This document shows positions 59,603 to 64,000 of a DNA stretch of 64,000 bases, piece after piece. The stretch comes from Crocodylus rhombifer (taxonomy: Eukaryota; Chordata; Crocodylia; Crocodylidae), in NCBI GenBank assembly GCA_038503035.1, contig JAVSML010000963.1:124001-188000 (forward strand). Direction: 5' to 3'. Position numbers and translations under genes: made by a program. The notes under the pieces were generated by a model. The model had not been told where the DNA came from, ran no database searches, and saw only the letters and a list, made by a program, of their open reading frames with translations. The number at the start of each line of letters is the position of its first letter. Within the stretch, counting starts at the first letter, position 1.

Positions 59603-62600
59603 AAAAAAAAATACCATGCGACACAATCGCTTTAATTCCAAAAACTGAAACGAAGAATTAAAGAAGTTAGGCTACTTAAGTTTTGGAACCACACAGTTAC
59701 ATTACACAGGTATTATTACCACATTTTGAATGATGTGATTTGCTTTTGAATTTGATTTTCTAATGGCCACTTAATATTGTTTTATCAGCCACATTTTGAA
59801 AACCCCTTCATCCCTCAGTTTCATTCAAGTTCTCTATTTTAATATGGATTAAGATTTAGATTACTAAAAAACAATTTTGGAAAGAAACTAAATATTTTAA
59901 GCAGCAATATTAAACACACTTAGTACAATTCCATTAGGTGGCTATGGTAGCCTATGGTGCTACAAGCAGTTCCGTATTTTTCTTGCTTGGATGGGATGTA
60001 AACAGGGCAACCAATATCACACAGATGAATTCCTAAAGACAAGCTAAGAATTACTTGACAGGCGTTGGGCCCTGGTGCATTCAAGCGAAAGAGCTAGGGT
60101 AGGTTAGAATGTGACATCCCAAAGTGAGACATGTCATTCAAAGACACTTCTTACAGCAATATGCAATTTCATCCTCTCTCCCCAAAATAAAAAACCTAGG
60201 ACTTGATCACTGACTACACAGCTCTAACAAACTACTCATGCGCTGCTGTGCATACTGGCAAAAGCCCTGACTGCACCTAACCATTACAAGCAGGAGCAAA
60301 AGGAGTTTATTAAAACATTCTGTCAAAGTATAAAGCTAAGCAAGAGTTTATTTTCTAATATAACGTTGCATGAAAAGGGAATTTCAGTTCTTTGATCAAT
60401 TAAATTAAGGTAGTCTAATCTTGCTGTAGTTCCAACAAAAAGTATGTTTGTAAAGGAACACTTTTCAGTGACTCAACAGATACTCTTACCCTTTTTCTTC
60501 TACAGAAGAAGAAATAAAATTAAAAAAAAAAAGAAAAAAAAAAAAGATTAAAACATGATAGAATGGGTTGGTACTAAATTTTCCCTTCCGTCAAAGCTCG
60601 GTTTAAGTGACTGTTAAAACTCCAGCTTTTTCCAGACTGGAAACAGATCACAGGATAAAAGTCATGCAACAAGAGAGAGACTTCATTATGAGGGCTGAAA
60701 TATCTCATTCATACACACAAGAGCAAGCTCCTAACCAACTTAATGTGCCCAATTCTACACATACATGCCAATGCTTAAACATGGGATTCTTGGTTTCTCA
60801 TAGCTTCTACTAAAGATTTAAAATTATTTGATGAGTTCAATCTAATTAGTAGTTACCCTCTCTACTTCAGGATTTACTAGCAAAGATCTGTAAAAATCCT
60901 GCTGTGAATTTTAAAACTATACACATGGTATATGTAACACAACTAAACTTTTGATTTTCGACAGGGGAGGAAGAAGGGAGGAGTGGGTAGATTGGATGGA
61001 GAAGAAATTATGAGAAAGTGGAAAGGACTTCAAACACATTCTTCCACATTCAGTTTCTTCCCAGCAATATAAATCCAGTTCTCTCTACAAATGTTTCTGC
61101 AGCTCTCACTTTCAATATTTCACCTCTCATGATGGCTCCTACCATCAAAGGGCACAACAGATGAGTCCTAGAGATCAGAAGCAGCACGACTGGTACGGGA
61201 CAGCTGCTTTTCTTAAAAAAATATATATCCCTTGGTTTTTTTAAGCTTATGGACAATGCTTATATTCATTTAATGCTTATTTTACCTTTAGCCAGCTGGA
61301 TCCTCTTGATTCAGACATCAGTATGATTCAAGCAATGGCTTTTAAACAGTATTAGTGCATTTTAATTGCCCTGTTCATTTTCAGCTCTTATTAAATCCCC
61401 TTAGGACATTTCAGCCAGCAGTCACAGTCATCCTAACAATTTTAAAGAGTTATTTCTCTCAATAGTTAAATAATGCTAGAACTTGTGTGTTCTTAAATGC
61501 ACTTTGCCAGACCAGAGCTCTGAAGAGGGAAGCACTAGATTTAAAAGTTGATAGATTTTCTGCTCCTAAGACAGTATGCTGGAGGAACAGTTCAGATTTT
61601 TTACTGTAGCCCCAGCTTCTGATTTAAGCACAAAACAAAAAAATAAATAAATAAAAACTACAGCCATGCTCCTTTAAATCTAAACACATCAGGATAAAAG
61701 TACTGGTATTAGTACACTTAAATCTTGACTTATTTTTAAATGAGCAGCTAGAGAAGTGAGTACATCACAATGGTTAAAAAACAGAAACCAGAAAAGGCTT
61801 GGCATTTGCCAACACAAAGCTCATGTAAGCCTTACTTCAGAGGAGACTTTCTGCTCTGAACTTTACATTAGTAACAAACATGACTTGGAAGCTTGAGGTT
61901 TATTTAGTGTTTCCTGACATACTGACTTTCTCCAGCTGCTGCTGCTTGTGCTTCTTCATCTTTTCTTCCATCCCTCCTTTCTTCATTCAAATGATATATC
62001 TTTCATCGCCTTGTCTAGACTGTGTTCTAGCTACGAGTGACAGAAACTAGCATGCATCAGAAATGCAGTCTTGCAAAACCTGACAAGTTTCTCCCAGGAA
62101 TTCCCAGCAGGAAAGCATGCCAATTTCCCTACCTCTGCCATATGGTTGTGTGAAAAGTCTAAACACATATCCATCTGATGAACATTTATAAAACCCAAAC
62201 AGATTTTAAACAAGTGACAATTTAAGAGTGGAAATTTCACAGTTCAACTTAGAAAGTCAATGGTAATTCAATTATGATCTTTTGCCTAAGACAGAAAATA
62301 AGACAGCTTGACTGCCTGGGGCCATTCGAGATTCCACAGAACTGTTGGAGGAGTAAGTTGTTTAATCAAAATACTGCAGTTAATGTCTCCTACATTCTCA
62401 ATTGCTGTTACTCTTCATTTCCCATCCTAAACTCTTACGTAGTGTTGCTCTGCACTGCAAAACACTTAGAAGTATCACCTTTCACTAGAGCAATGGTTAC
62501 TGATCAATAATAGATTATGTGATCCCTGGGTACACTTTGTAAAAGTTTGGGATCATTCTGCATGACAGGGACACTCCATGAATGTAATATTTACTGTATT

Positions 62601-63338
62601 TAGGGATCACATTTCTAACAAAGTTATCACCAAACTGAACACACTAAAGCATATCTAATCAAGTTGTAAACTAATTTTTAGCAGTTGACAAAAAAAGTGT
62701 CTGTTGCATTTTAATTAGTGGCAATGTACCTTCTTCGTGTCACAGCCGGAAACTGTGGTTACACTAGCAGTCTCATTAGCCAGTGCCAGCGGACAGAAAA
62801 TAAATTTCAAGGCAGGACCTGTAACTCCATCCAGTCTCCAATTTTGCTCTCACTGGCTACTACCAATGGTAGTATTTTAAATCTGTAAGACCCTTGTCAT
62901 CAGTTCATATAAAAGGTTTAGATCTACAGATGATCATATTTTAAAGGGCCCCATTTTTTTCATTAGTCTTAGAATAGAGTTCAGCTTGCTCACTTATGTT
63001 TCCTGCAACTCAGCATAAAACTCATGGCATCTCCTTTAACAATCAATTCCTAGTACAATCTTCACCTAGCCAACTGAAGAAGTAATAAATGCTCTCATTA
63101 ACAGGTTTTTGAGGCATTTGGGGTCTCCAGTCCACTCAGTCCCAATACCACGTGTACAGCACACTGCAAGGCTCAAGCCTTCACCTGACCACAACTTTGT
63201 CGCTGAAGTACAGACACGTACCCACTGACACTAAATAAACATTTTAGATGCTATGCCCACTGACAACTTAGAAATTTCTATACCAGCTGCCATCATTTAA
63301 TACTCTGCTGGCCACTTTTGGGCAACAACCACTTAGAC

Positions 63339-63520
63339 CAGTGGTTCTCAACTTATTTGCCACAGTGGGCCACACTCGCAGCTCTCAAAGTATTGCCTGG
63401 GCTGCACCTGAACAATTTACTTCCTGTATTTCCATTTAAAAGATGTTTTAATAGGATGTCACGTGGGCCACAGCAGTGTGCTGTCTAGGCTGCGTGCAGC
63501 CCACAGGCTGAAAACCACTG
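63339..63520. mobile_element. Short Charlie/MER5-like hAT element
   Basis: The ends are CAGTGGTTCTCAAC and, inverted, CAGTGGTTTTCAGCC, the standard ends of Charlie/MER5-type hAT elements. The element is 182 bp and non-coding, with repeated GGGCCACA-type motifs inside. A clean 8-bp target duplication is not visible, so it is probably old. Confidence 0.8.
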
Positions 63521-64000
63521 GTTAAGAGGCATGTGATCCATTTAACTCTGAATGAGGATACCGCTCACCTTGCCCAGATAAAATAGGAAGAGCAATGGAA
63601 GAGCAGATAAACTGTGTAAAGATGACACCTGGAAAGCAGAAGCCAGGCAGCATTTCTGTGACACGATAAATCAGATTTATCCATAACATACTTCAACCAG
63701 CATTTTCAGAAGGGTGTAAAGGAGGTAAGAGGCCTATGCCCCACAGCACTCCAGTGGGATATGTACAACCTTATTCCCTCAGGCTCTTCTGAAAACTCTG
63801 ACTTGGCAATTTTTGGCCCTGCAGACAAACCTATTATTTTCATTCATCTTAAAAGGTGTTTGAAACTTTCTTTAATCCAGTTAATGTATTTGGCAATGCT
63901 GTCACCTCTTCTCTTTTCTGACTTCTAAGCATGAATGTAGCTTAGGGCTGTTACACCTTAGTCAGGTCTCCATTCATTTAATTTCTTGGTGCATTTTTCT

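Overview
The window is vertebrate intronic DNA carrying five internal coding exons of neuroplastin (NPTN), an immunoglobulin-superfamily cell-adhesion protein, on the minus strand. From 5' to 3' of the gene the exons lie at 31054-31401, 24957-25125, 17632-17726, 5074-5207 and 2516-2789. Each has GT/AG splice sites, and every exon phase joins the next one (phases 1-1, 1-2, 2-1, 1-0, 0-1). Together they give a continuous 1020-nt stretch encoding Ig1 (the Np65-specific domain), Ig2, Ig3, the transmembrane helix and the start of the cytoplasmic tail. The signal-peptide exon and the last cytoplasmic exon(s) were not found and should lie outside the window, above 64000 and below 1 respectively. No other host protein-coding gene, tRNA or rRNA is supported. 

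The repeat content points to a reptile, most likely a crocodilian and possibly a turtle. CR1 LINEs dominate, their 3' ends carry short CTATGAAAT-type tails, and there are many non-autonomous hAT and Tigger-like elements. That is too rich in DNA-transposon relics for a typical bird. This assignment is inference. 

Layout. 1-5.2 kb: exons of Ig3 and the membrane anchor. 5.2-17.6 kb: a long intron with two foldback hAT elements, an old CR1/L3 3' end and a (TG)(TA) microsatellite. 17.6-31.4 kb: the Ig2 and Ig1 exons, separated by introns with a CR1 fragment, a Tigger-like element and two copies of a foldback repeat. 31.4-64 kb: intron 1, repeat-rich, with a paired unknown repeat around a CR1 (35.0-37.9 kb), a minus-strand RT-bearing LINE relic (40.7-41.7 kb), a CR1 nested in an older antisense CR1 next to a hAT foldback (50.0-52.1 kb), and a near-complete but broken CR1 with a minisatellite-bearing leader (54.9-59.2 kb). 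A 10-N assembly gap lies at 59593-59602. 

I found no previously undescribed biological system. The most unusual things are the foldback repeat families, the nested CR1 pair and the tandem repeats in the CR1 leader.
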